Below are positions 44,647-54,880 of a stretch of 64,000 nt of DNA, piece by piece. Source of the stretch: Stenocarpella maydis (Eukaryota > Ascomycota > Sordariomycetes > Diaporthales > Diaporthaceae); contig NQMI01000005.1 of the NCBI GenBank assembly GCA_002270565.1, positions 124,001-188,000 of the forward strand, read 5' to 3'. The notes below the pieces were generated by a model. That model did no database searches. It was given only the letters and a program-made list of their open reading frames with translations, and was not told the DNA's origin. The position numbers and the translations under genes were made by a program. Positions within the stretch are counted from its first letter, which is position 1. Each line of letters begins with the position of its first letter.

Positions 44647-47600
44647 ATGGCGCTTCCCCTTCCTCCCCTGACACTGCAGCGAAGCTCAACGGCACCAATA
44701 CCAAAGTTGCTTGACGATGCACAAAGACTCGGGCCCCTCATTGGCTCCGTCTATACCTCGTCTGAAATAACGTTTTATTTAAATGGGAGACGTACAGTTC
44801 TTGCCAATCCACATCCGCAATGGACACTTCTGGACTACCTCCGGTCCCGACCGGGCCTCAGAGGGACCAAGCTTGGGTGTGGCGAAGGGGGATGTGGTGC
44901 ATGTACTGTTGTGATGCAGGTTGGCCAGGACTCCCCCAGGAGACGAATCGATCATGTATCCATCAACGCATGTTTGTTTCCGCTGCTGGGCTGCGAGGGG
45001 AAGCATATTATCACTGTGGAGGGCATCGGGTCCGTTGCTAGTCCTCATCCGCTGCAGGAGAGGATGGCCAAGATGCATGGAAGCCAGTGTGGCTTCTGTA
45101 CACCAGGAATTGTCATGAGTCTGTATGCATTGGTCCGAAATGCCTGGGACCCGGACGAGGGGGTATTCCGGCTGAGCGAGAGAGATGTGGAGCTCGAGGG
45201 AGCCCTGGACGGGAATTTGTGCCGGTGCACAGGTTACAAGACCATTTTGGAAGCAGCAAAAACATTCGTCACCCAGGATCTTAAAGGAAAGGTTGTTGGG
45301 GACACAGGAGAACATGGTTATGAGGGAGAGGCTGAGAAGGACAAAAACACTTCGGCAGTCAGTCAAACCTCAGCATCACTACCTTCCTGCGGTCGACCAG
45401 GGGGGTGCTGCAGGGACAACAAAGGGGCTTCATGTGGCAGCAGTGCTTCGAATAACAGATCCGCATCCACGAACAGTCGCTCATCGGAGAACGACTCGAC
45501 CGCAGGGATTGCACCATCACCCAGCACCTCCGTAACAAGCTCCGACGACCTCAAATCCAACCCCGTGCTAGAACTTGGTGGCACAGTGACCACTCAACCA
45601 GAGCACTACGAGTTCCGGCCATATGAGCCCGGCACAGAGCTCATATTTCCTCCCGCGCTGTGGAAACACGAACGGAAACCAATATGTTATGGGGACGGCA
45701 CAATGCTCTGGTTCAGACCGACCACCCTGGCCCAGCTTCTGGAGATTAAGTCCATCTACCCAACGGCTAAAATTGTCAGCGGGGCGAGCGAGGTCACTAT
45801 TGAACAGCGGTTCAAACTCGTCGACTACCCAGTCATGGTCTACGTTGGAGACATAGACGAGCTCAGGAGTTCGCCTCTGCCCCCAGCCGGTGCTGATGGC
45901 GCAGGGTGGCAGAGCCTGGACAAGTTGGTCATCCCTGCCAATGTGCCGTTGACCGAAGTTGAAAGGCTCTGTAAAGAGGTTCGGATCTCTATCGGCAACA
46001 GAGGCCGAGTCCTAGATGCACTTCGGAAACAGCTGCGGTACTTCGGCGGCAGACAGATCCGGAATGTGGCGACGCTGGCTGGCAACATCGCCACTGCGAG
46101 CCCCATCTCAGATGCCCTACCCGTGTTGATAGCTTCTGGAGCCAGCGTCGTCATCAGCAAGCTGGACGAAAGCACTGGTCGTCTCGTTGAGGAAGAAGTG
46201 CCACTATCGGGTTTTGTGAAGGGATACCGACGCACAACATTGACTGAGGATACGCAGGATGGCGTTCTCACTGCGGTCCGGATTGCCTTGCCCCCTGTTG
46301 GCCGCAATGGCAAGGAGACTATCAAAGCCTATAAGCAAGCCAAACGCAAGGAGGATGACATTGCCATCGTCACCGCATGCTTTCGGGTACGGTTGGATGA
46401 TGCAGGGCTTGTGGGCGATGTGGTCCTTTCCTATGGAGGGATGGCACCCACGACACGGCTAGCCCCCGAGACACAGGCTTCACTCAAAGGCCAGGCCTGG
46501 GCGGATCACTCAACACTCGACAAAGCCCTCGATTCGCTCCAGAGAGAACTGTGGCTACCCTTCGACGTCCCTGGAGGCATGGCACAGTATAGGACGACGC
46601 TGGCCTGTTCGCTCTTCTTGCGATTCTGGCACGAGTCGTTCGGCGATCTTGGAATCCCCACGGAATCCGGGACAGATGTATCAGAGCTCCAATACCGCCT
46701 CTCTTCCGGCGTGAGAGACATGCCGGCTCTTCCCGCTAATGCGGATAAGAGCAATACATCCACCATGGGGAAGCCTGTCCCGCATCTATCGTCTCTTGCT
46801 CAGACAACTGGCCAGGCCGAGTACGTCGACGACATCCCCCCTCAATCCGAAGAGTTGTTTGGCGGGCTGGTCCTCTCAACCCGCTCGCATGCTCGGATCA
46901 TCTCTGTCGACTGGTCTGCGGCGTTAGAGTGTCCAGGTGTGGTGGACTACATGGATCACAATACGCTCTCTTCGCCTGACCTGAACATGTGGGGGAGCCT
47001 CAAGCATGACGAGCCTTTCTTCGCAACAGACACCGTAGACAGTCACGGCCAGGTCATCGGGGTGGTGCTCGCTGACACACAGTTGGGAGCCAGAGCAGCC
47101 GCGAGGAGGGTCAAGATCGAGTATGAGGATCTGCCTGCATTGATCACCATTGACCAGGCGATCCAGGCCGGAAGCTTCTTTCCGTACGGAAAGGAGCTGC
47201 GCAAGGGAGACCCGGCCTTGAATCAGGATCTGAGCGGGCCCTTCAGGTCATGCGATCGTGTCTTTGAGGGTACCACAAGGATGGGTGGACAGGAGCAGTT
47301 TTATTTGGAGACGAATGCCGCGCTCGCCATCCCAAAGGGTGAGGACGGACAGATGGACGTGTGGTCAAGCACCCAGAACACGTGAGCTAACCAGACCCGT
47401 GGACACCTCCTTGCTGAATAGCTAACACAGAGGAAACAGCATGGAGACGCAGACCTTCGTGTCCCAAGTCCTCACTGTACCAAACCATAAGATCAACGCC
47501 CGCGTGAAGCGCCTCGGCGGTGGCTTCGGCGGGAAGGAGTCGCGCAGCGTTCCAATCGCCTGCTACTGCGCACTTGCGGCTGCGAGGCATAACCGCCCGG

Positions 47601-49295
47601 CGCGCATCATGCTCACCCGCGAGGAGGACATGGCGACATCCGGACAGCGCCACCCTTTCAAGGCGACCTGGCGGGTTGGCGTCACCAACGAGGGCAAGTT
47701 GATGGTCCTGGAGGCCGACTTGTACAACAACGCCGGTTTCAGCGTGGACATGTCGACGGCCGTCATGGATCGAGCCCTGACGCATGTCGACAACTGCTAC
47801 GAGATCCCGAATGTTTGGGTCCGTGGGCATGTCTGCAAGACAAACACACACAGCAACACCGCGTTCCGAGGGTTTGGTGGGCCGCAAGGCATGTTCATCA
47901 CCGAGAGCATAATATCCGCAGTTGCTGAGGGGCTGGATATCCCTGTAGACGAGATACGCCGCAGAAACCTCTATGTCGAGGGGCAGCGGACACCCTTCCT
48001 GCAGCACATCAACGAGGACTGGCACGTACCGACCATGCTCGAGCAGGTCCGCCGCAGCTCACAGTTCGACGCCCGGAACAAGGCCATAGATGCATACAAC
48101 AGCGACCCCAGAAACCGCTGGAAGAAGAAGGGGATCGCCATGATCCCCACCAAATTCGGCCTCTCCTTCGCCACGGCCCTGCACCTCAACCAGGCCGCCG
48201 CGTACGTGCAGATATACACGGACGGGACGGTGCTGCTCTCGCATGGCGGCACGGAGATGGGGCAAGGATTGTACACCAAGATGTGCCAGGTGGCGTCGTC
48301 TGAGCTCGGGGTGCCGCTTCGGGACGTTTACACGAGCGACAGCTCGACCTACTCCATCGCCAACGCGTCGCCGACGGCTGCGAGTTCCGGAAGTGATCTC
48401 AACGGCATGGCGGTCAAGGCGGCCTGTGAGAAGCTACGGGAGAGGCTGAAGCCCTACCGTGAGAAGCTGGGAGAGCAGGCCACCATGAAGGAGCTGGCGA
48501 TGGCGGCGTATCGTGACCGTGTGAGCCTGATAGCGAGCGGGTTTTGGAGTGAGCACCGTCACTTGTCCAGAATTTCACCGACCAATACTGACAGTCTGCG
48601 CAGAAATGCCGAGGATCGGATACGTCTGGAACGACTTTGAGAACCTGGATCCGAAGCCCATGTATTACTACTGGACGCAGGGTGTCGCAGTCACCGAAGT
48701 GGAGCTCGACGTCTTGACTGGTGATCACCATGTTTTGAGGACAGACATCATGATGGCAGGTTTGGCTCGGTCTGCGGACTCTCAAAACTGACGCTAACAT
48801 GAGCCCTGATAGGACGTTGGTAACTCCATCAACCCCGGACTCGACTACGGCCAGATCGAAGGAGCGTTCGTCCAGGGCCAAGGCCTCTTCACCCTGGAAG
48901 AATCCCTCTGGAACTCCAGGACGGGCTGCTTGTCAACAACTGGCCCCGGGACCTACAAAATCCCGGGATTCGGCGACATCCCTCGGGAGTTTAACGTCAG
49001 CATGCTAAAGCATGACGCCGAGGGCAAGCCGATCAGCTGGAAACACCTGCGGTCAATCGCGAGCAGCAAGGGCGTCGGCGAGCCGCCCCTGTTCTTGGGC
49101 TCAACCGTCTTCTTTGCGCTGAGGGAAGCTGTCAGGGCCGCGAGGAAGCAGAACGGGCTCAGTGATAGCGGGCTTGTGCTGGACAGCCCAGCGACTGCCG
49201 AGACACTGAGGTGTGCGGTTGGGGACCAGCTCAGCAGGGAGTGTATTGTCGGCCGGGCAGAGGAGCAGGAAGCATTCTTTGTAAGGGCTTCGTGA
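44647..49295 (+). CDS. Xanthine dehydrogenase-family molybdoenzyme (purine or nicotinate hydroxylase)
   Basis: Four exons, 44647-47381, 47440-48548, 48604-48755 and 48813-49295, give 1492 residues. The first [2Fe-2S] domain has LGCGEGGCGACTV (Cys about 78, 83, 86). The second has SQCGFCTPG and GNLCRCTGYK. After a Ser/Asn-rich insert comes the FAD domain (SGASEVTIEQRFK; GNIATASPISDALPV). The molybdopterin domains show GGGFGGKESR (active-site Glu), TAFRGFGGPQG (substrate Arg), GGTEMGQG and SKGVGEPPLF (catalytic Glu). At the position I align to bovine Thr1010 the motif is SFATALHLNQ, so Ala replaces Thr; this comes from memory of the bovine enzyme. Intron 3 starts with GC rather than GT. Fungal XDH (HxA) and nicotinate hydroxylase (HxnS) are close paralogues, and sequence alone does not settle which this is. 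Confidence 0.92.
48756..48812 (+). other. Non-canonical GC-AG intron in the molybdoenzyme gene
   Basis: The 57-nt intron begins GCAGGT, has CTAAC near 48794 and ends GATAG. It joins TDIMM to DVGNSINP in phase 0, exactly as in related enzymes. The nearby GT four bases later would shift the frame. GC-AG introns are a small minority in fungi. Confidence 0.75.
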
Positions 49296-49922
49296 GACTC
49301 AATACGGAGTGTCAGGCAGGCCCTGGCGACGCTGGACGCGAGTCTGTCATAGACGTTCTGCTTCGGGTATATGTAGTAGAATTATTCAACTTCGTATCGG
49401 TAGTCTTGGAAGAGATTCCATTGCACCAGACTGTCCATAGGTGGCTAGATGCGTTAGTGTCCAGACCGCTTCCACCTTGTTCGATGGCTCGCGAATCCAT
49501 AGTCTTTCTTGTTCCCGTCGTTTATTAGTCGTTACCTATCTCCACCCCCGCAAGTGATTACGCGGGGGGCGAGTTGGGGTCCCCACGGCAACAATGCATC
49601 TTGACCAAAGGCAGTAATCCGAGCCCACCGGGATATCGATCTGTGGACTCTGTGGAGCATACGATAGGCGAATGTGCGGGGGCATGCTGGCAGTGGTTCG
49701 TTGCGCAGGGCTGGCAAACTGCGAGCTTCGGCCTGGGCTCGCCCGATAGTGCACGCGTGGAATCCCGACTCGACGTGGTGGTGCTCGCAACCTGATGGGT
49801 ATAAGCTCCTTCTTGCCGCCCTGGGTGCCACTGCAAACCGACAGACAAGACTAGTAGTGCCACGAAAGAGGCCACCGCTGCCATATGTCGCCGCCACGCT
49901 CAACACGGACTCACTTATCAAG
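49296..49922. promoter_or_regulatory. Upstream region of the Dal5-type permease
   Basis: These 627 bp lie between the molybdoenzyme stop and the permease start. CGATAG occurs near 49658 and again near 49743, and TGATAAG on the minus strand at 49914-49920, directly before the ATG. All fit HGATAR. Clustered GATA sites fit nitrogen-source control, but factor binding is inferred only. Confidence 0.35.
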
Positions 49923-51665
49923 ATGAGCCAAAGGGCCACTGCTACGGATAAGCCTCTCCCGGACAAGCAGGAGCTGGAAACAGGGGACCCAGGCAAGACC
50001 TCTCTGGACGCGGCGCGCGTCTCACACGTCGAGAACTTCGAAAATGAAGACCCGTCGCAGCAGAGGGCCCGGGCGGCGAGGCTCCTGCGCAAGATCGACC
50101 TGCACCTCCTCCCCTTCCTGATTGTCATGTACCTGCTCAACTTCCTGGACCGGTCGAACCTCGCACAGGCGCGGCAGGGCTCTCTGGAGGAGGACCTGGG
50201 CATGAAGGGGACCGACTTCAACCTGGCCACGTCCATCTTCTTCGTAGGGTACTTGCTGATGCAGCTGCCGTCCAACATGCTCATAACCCGGCTACAACCG
50301 CGGCTATACCTGAGTACGGCCATGGTCCTCTGGGGCGTGGTCAGCACCTGCAACGCTGCGGCGCACTCATTTGGTGCGCTGGTCGCCATCAGGTTCTTCC
50401 TTGGCTTCGTCGAGGCGCCCTTCTTTCCCGGTGCCATCTTTCTCATGAGCTCATGGTATACACGGGCGGAGCTCGTGCAGCGCATAGCTTGGTTCTACTC
50501 TGGCAACGCCCTTGCCAACATGTTTGGTGGCCTGCTCGCGGCTGGTATCCTCGGCAACCTCGATGGAGATATGGGACTAGCAAGCTGGCGGTGGCTCTTC
50601 ATCGTCGTGAGTATCCGTTGCGTGTGAGGTCCGAAGACAGAGCTGCTTACAAGACTGCTTGTTTGTAGGAGGGCGTCATCACGATCGGCATAGCCATATT
50701 GTCCGCCTTTTTTCTCCCCAACTACCCAGCCACAACACCCTGGCTAAGCGACGAGGAGAAGCACTTCGCAGCTTGGCGACTGCTGGCAGATATAAGCGAA
50801 GAGGATGAGCGGCATGCCGCTTCTATCATGTCTGGGCTCAAGCTTGCCCTGGCGGACTACCGACTGTATCTGTTCGTGCTCCTGCAGCACATCAGCCTGC
50901 TAAGCCAGACGTTTCAATACTTCTTCCCCTCCATCGTCGGAACGCTTGGGTATGGAAGCATCGAGACGCTTTGGTTGACGGCTCCGGTCTGGGTAAGGAC
51001 TTCCCTACTTGGAAATGCCGTCTCAGATATTTCCTAGCTGACAGGGCCGCCAAGTTCGCGACGTTTCTCGTCTCCATCTTCGTGACATGGACATCATCCA
51101 GGACAAAGGACCGATCAATCCACATTGTCTGCCTGATGCTCGTTGCGGCGATCGGCAATGCCATTGCAACAGCCACAACAAGCATTGGAGCCCGCTTCTT
51201 CGCCATGTTTCTCATGCCGATGGGTGCCGTTTCAGCCTGTAAGCTCACCCAACTCATTCTGGACCAATCCATCTCTCCATATGCAAAAGAATCAGATACA
51301 ACCTGACATGTCATAATCTGTGAACAGACCAGATCATTGTCTCCTGGGTGGCCAACTCGTTCCCACGGCCCCTGGTCAAGCGCTCCATCTCGATCGCCAT
51401 CGCGAACATGATCGGCAACACAGCTAGCATTTACGGCTCGTACATGTACCCAGCTACGGCAGCGCCGCGGTACGTACCGGGTGGGACAGCTAATACTGTC
51501 ATATGCCTCATGGTAGCGCTCTTGACGCTCGTCCTGCGCTTCGTGCATGTCAAAGAAAACAGGGAGCTGGAGAAATTGGAAGAGACGGAGCTTGCAGGCA
51601 CCGGCCAGGTCGGGAGTGGAGAGGTTGGGGACAGAAGGGCAACAGGCTTCAGATACGTGTACTGA
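49923..51665 (+). CDS. Dal5/TNA1-type anion:cation symporter (MFS)
   Basis: Four exons, 49923-50606, 50669-50992, 51055-51238 and 51328-51665, give 509 residues. A cytosolic N-terminus of about 55 residues is followed by RKIDLHLLPFLIVMYLLNFL and LDRSNLAQA, the standard first-helix region of the allantoate/nicotinate permease family (TC 2.A.1.14). FVGYLLMQLPSNMLITRLQP, RFFLGFVEAPFFPGA and SSWYTRAEL are further family marks. Twelve membrane segments are expected. Intron 2 is best closed at an acceptor before TTCGCG, because two earlier AGs break the frame. Known members move allantoate, ureidosuccinate, nicotinate or vitamins. Its place directly downstream of a purine/nicotinate hydroxylase suggests that it imports that enzyme's substrate or a related compound. 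Confidence 0.9.
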
Positions 51666-52655
51666 ATAGAGACAAGGGATACCATTAGCAACAGATATTA
51701 TCCTTGGATACAGAGATTTGGGTTGCGCCTTATTCGGCTAACAGTACAATATTGGGCCAGTGCTGTTGGTGAGAGTCTAGGCGCGGCTTGCGTGCATTGC
51801 GGAACGCACTGCCGGCTGCTGCGCGACCGTACGAGGGCTGCATCAAAGCACCGTCCAGCCGAGCCAAACGTGCTTTCTTTTTCTCGCTTATACTTGGAGG
51901 GAGAAGCGAGGCAACTGCGCGGCCTCCCGGCTCAGTTCCGGCTCGTCTGCAGAGCCTGAGCAGGGGGGCTCGCGCCCTCGTTCGCCAGCTCGCCCAGCCG
52001 TGTAACCAGCGATGCGCCTGCACTTCCCTTCGCGTCCCTTGAAGGCCGGAGCATGTGATATGTCAGTATGTCTGATATGGTTTCGGAAAGATTCCATTTC
52101 CCGTGGTCCCCAGCTGTGTTGCCCAGCGGAAGGCTGCGGAGGTGAGCCTACCGGTGAGGACTTGCATGCAAAAAAGCAATGCGAGCTGGCCGATGCTATC
52201 TCTCATACCACCGGATCGCCAAAGCTTTCACACGTCGAGGTAACCGCGAGAGACCTAGCCCAGAGGGGAAAATAAGAATGACGCGAGACCCATTGGCGAC
52301 GATGATTCTGGAGGATGCCTCCGCCATCTCAACACCCCTGTGACCGACAGCTTGGTGTTGCTTTTGCCACCTTCGGCCGCTCACACTTCTGTTCACAGGT
52401 CTCCGCCCCCCCCCCCCCCCCCCCCCAGAAGAACAATGTTCCAGAGCCCGCGTTTTTGGACGGTCCGACCCCGGTATTGCCTTAGAGCTATATCCTGTGT
52501 CTGAGACAGACTGAGAATGTGCTGGACCTCGAACTGCAACCCGAGGCGTGATTGTTGCCATCTTCCATCGAGGCAGCTATTTCCCCATCCTCCGTATCCT
52601 CACTCCTGAACTGGGTTGTCTTGAACATTATCTGAGCTTCCGTCCAGATTTGGCC
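51666..52655. other. Intergenic with a 21-base C run
   Basis: GC-rich frames at 51723-52100 overlap on both strands without domains. A C21 homopolymer lies at about 52406-52426. The right end is the upstream region of the F-box-like gene, where its frame is already open from 52548. Confidence 0.55.
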
Positions 52656-53972
52656 ATGGAGCAAAACACTGCCGAGTTTTTCCCTTGGACACGACTTCCA
52701 CAACACATACAGCAGCGGATTCTATCGCATGTTCTTCAGCCGGATGGCACTGGTACGCCGCTCATCGTGGGCGATGCACGCCACAGCGCCCATCTTAGAC
52801 AGGTTGCAGTGCCGATTCTGCTTGCCCTAGGAACCTGGACAGGCTATCTCAATGGCGTGCGCGTCTTGTACCGCGAGGTGCACATGGACATCTGCCTTAA
52901 CCGCCGAAGCGCAATGTCTTTCCTGACAGCACACAGCGCCCTTCGTCCTAGGAGCATGGTGGCGAAACTGCACATGACCGTCGATATCAAGAAGAGCCTG
53001 CCACTTTTCGACACGGGCTACACGATTAGGCAGTCAAAAGGAAAGCTGATCAAGACGAATATTCCCACTGCGCTGCGGTGCATGAAAGTCCACGGGCGGC
53101 TCTCTGAGGTCGGGTTCCTCATCCCCAGCTTGGCAGGAACGATGCAGGCTGAGCAGCAAGTGCCAGAGGAATATCTCCCCCTGGCAGAAATCCAGCTCGT
53201 CAACCGAGCTGTTCTGCGGGTGGGGGGTAGATATCCGACCTCGCCGAGTGATGGCGTGCGTCCCGATATCAAACAGGCAGAGACTGTCATTGCCCCTGCA
53301 TTTCTAGCCTGTCGGGCGTGGCAGTCGGGCTTCCTACCTCTGTTCGAAGACGGTACGTTTCAAAGGGGCGTGTCACTCGGGCTGATGCTCACTGGACAAC
53401 ATTCCGACCAGAAAGGGACAGCCCAAGGGGACGACGGGGGAACAATTTGCTCCCTAGACGGTGCCAGCTTGATGCGGTGCTGGATTGGCTGTACGATCGT
53501 CGAGTTGCTGGACGAAACCTTGAAACCTACGTCCTGGACCAACCCTTTCGCATTCTCTCCCCAACTAGACAACAGCCTCGACAGCCCTGTGCCCTGTGTG
53601 GAAAACAATTGGACCGGCGGTCCTTCGCTGCCTGAGAACTCAATCGTTGATTCGATCGAGGACGCGATAGCAGCATCCTCCGCCAAGGCTTCGCACCGGT
53701 CATCTGCATCTGCTTCCAACTCCAGGCAGGCCGAAGACGACAAGCGGTCCAAAGGCTACAGTGCACTTTCCGATGACCTCAAATTGCGCGAGGAACTTAA
53801 AAGGCGCACTTCCCACCAGGTGCTTGGTGCCGGTTGCAGGTTTTGCGGAAACATCTCTTCAGCGTCTTCCAGCTCTCCAATGTCTCCCACACCGTTGGAG
53901 TCCGTTGCCGTCGGCGGCGCTGCCGACGACATCGCGTCATCAAGTTCGAGTCCAGAGGTTGAAGCCTGTTGA
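52656..53972 (+). CDS. F-box-like uncharacterised protein
   Basis: A single exon gives 438 residues from the ATG at 52656, which sits in a good GCCATGG context. An in-frame ATG 36 codons upstream is a weaker alternative. The N-terminus FPWTRLPQHIQQRILSHVLQ resembles an F-box helix pair (LPxxIxxxIL). The middle (about 60-300) is a mixed fold with many hydrophobic positions, probably the substrate side. The C-terminal 110 residues are Ser-rich and acidic (SSASSSSPMSP, ASSSSSPEVEAC), likely disordered. If it is an F-box protein it would link a target to an SCF ubiquitin ligase. That is inferred from one short motif only. Confidence 0.65.
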   Translation: MEQNTAEFFPWTRLPQHIQQRILSHVLQPDGTGTPLIVGDARHSAHLRQVAVPILLALGTWTGYLNGVRVLYREVHMDICLNRRSAMSFLTAHSALRPRSMVAKLHMTVDIKKSLPLFDTGYTIRQSKGKLIKTNIPTALRCMKVHGRLSEVGFLIPSLAGTMQAEQQVPEEYLPLAEIQLVNRAVLRVGGRYPTSPSDGVRPDIKQAETVIAPAFLACRAWQSGFLPLFEDGTFQRGVSLGLMLTGQHSDQKGTAQGDDGGTICSLDGASLMRCWIGCTIVELLDETLKPTSWTNPFAFSPQLDNSLDSPVPCVENNWTGGPSLPENSIVDSIEDAIAASSAKASHRSSASASNSRQAEDDKRSKGYSALSDDLKLREELKRRTSHQVLGAGCRFCGNISSASSSSPMSPTPLESVAVGGAADDIASSSSSPEVEAC

Positions 53973-54880
53973 AAGAGTTCACCAAGGTCGGTGTCGTCGG
54001 AAGGAGACCGCCCTGTCGATCTGGTAATGTGTTCGACAGAGGCCAGCTTCGGGCCCAGAACATATGGAGGAAGACCTCCTAGCAATGCCCATTACCTATC
54101 TTCGAACACTGCGGAAGAGACTTCCAGCGGACGAGGACGACGAGATCACGGAATGCAGGGCCCAGAACGCTCCGATGGCTGGTAGCAGCTTTGCATAAGA
54201 CCAAGTGGGAATGCGGTCACTCGAAAGCGAGGGGTGGGGTTCTGAAATCATCATAGGACGAAAGACTCTAGATCGAGAACCAGGCCAAGCCGTCAGATTA
54301 ATGTCAGGTCGAATGGTAGTGCAAGCTGTCGGAGGCAATAGAGAACCAGATTAGAGACCTCAAGACAACGGATAGAATGAAGGCGCGAGCCGGCCGCAAG
54401 ATCTCGGAGCCTCGGCCACGGTCGCAGGGCGCACGCAAAGACAATGACGAGCAATAGAGTTGCTGAAGAGGCTGGGGCCGCAGGCACGCAAGCGGGAGCA
54501 GGCGCTCATGCCGTGATGCCTTGGTGACTTCAGGCGATTTCTGTCTTCGGCTTATCCTTGGGACTTTTGCCGGTTGAAACATGTCCGGGCAGGGTCAGTT
54601 GTGGAAGTTCTTGTGCATACGGAAGTACGGGTTGTCTGCATGTAGAAGCCCATGTGATAGCGGGCACTATCACTCGGCTGAGGGGGCCGCTCTTAAAGCG
54701 TGTTGCTCGTGGGTTGAATGGGTATTGAATTTGCACGTTTCTATCACTGTAGACGTGGTCATGCTCGTGCGCCGTCTGCTCGGCCGGCGCCAGCCTCCAT
54801 CCCGGTAGGCATTCACTGGCTATTTTAACCGATGTGTACACCGTGTAGATGTGCTGTCTTGGCCCACAATGAGTTGTCAC
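53973..54880. other. Intergenic between convergent genes
   Basis: This is the 3' flank of both the F-box-like gene and ATM1. Frames on the minus strand at 53756-54085 are antisense shadows of the Ser-rich coding tail. No other feature is supported. Confidence 0.6.

Noticed and set aside
47387..48025. 212-codon minus-strand frame opposite the molybdoenzyme
   Set aside because: Antisense of a conserved catalytic domain; no independent support.
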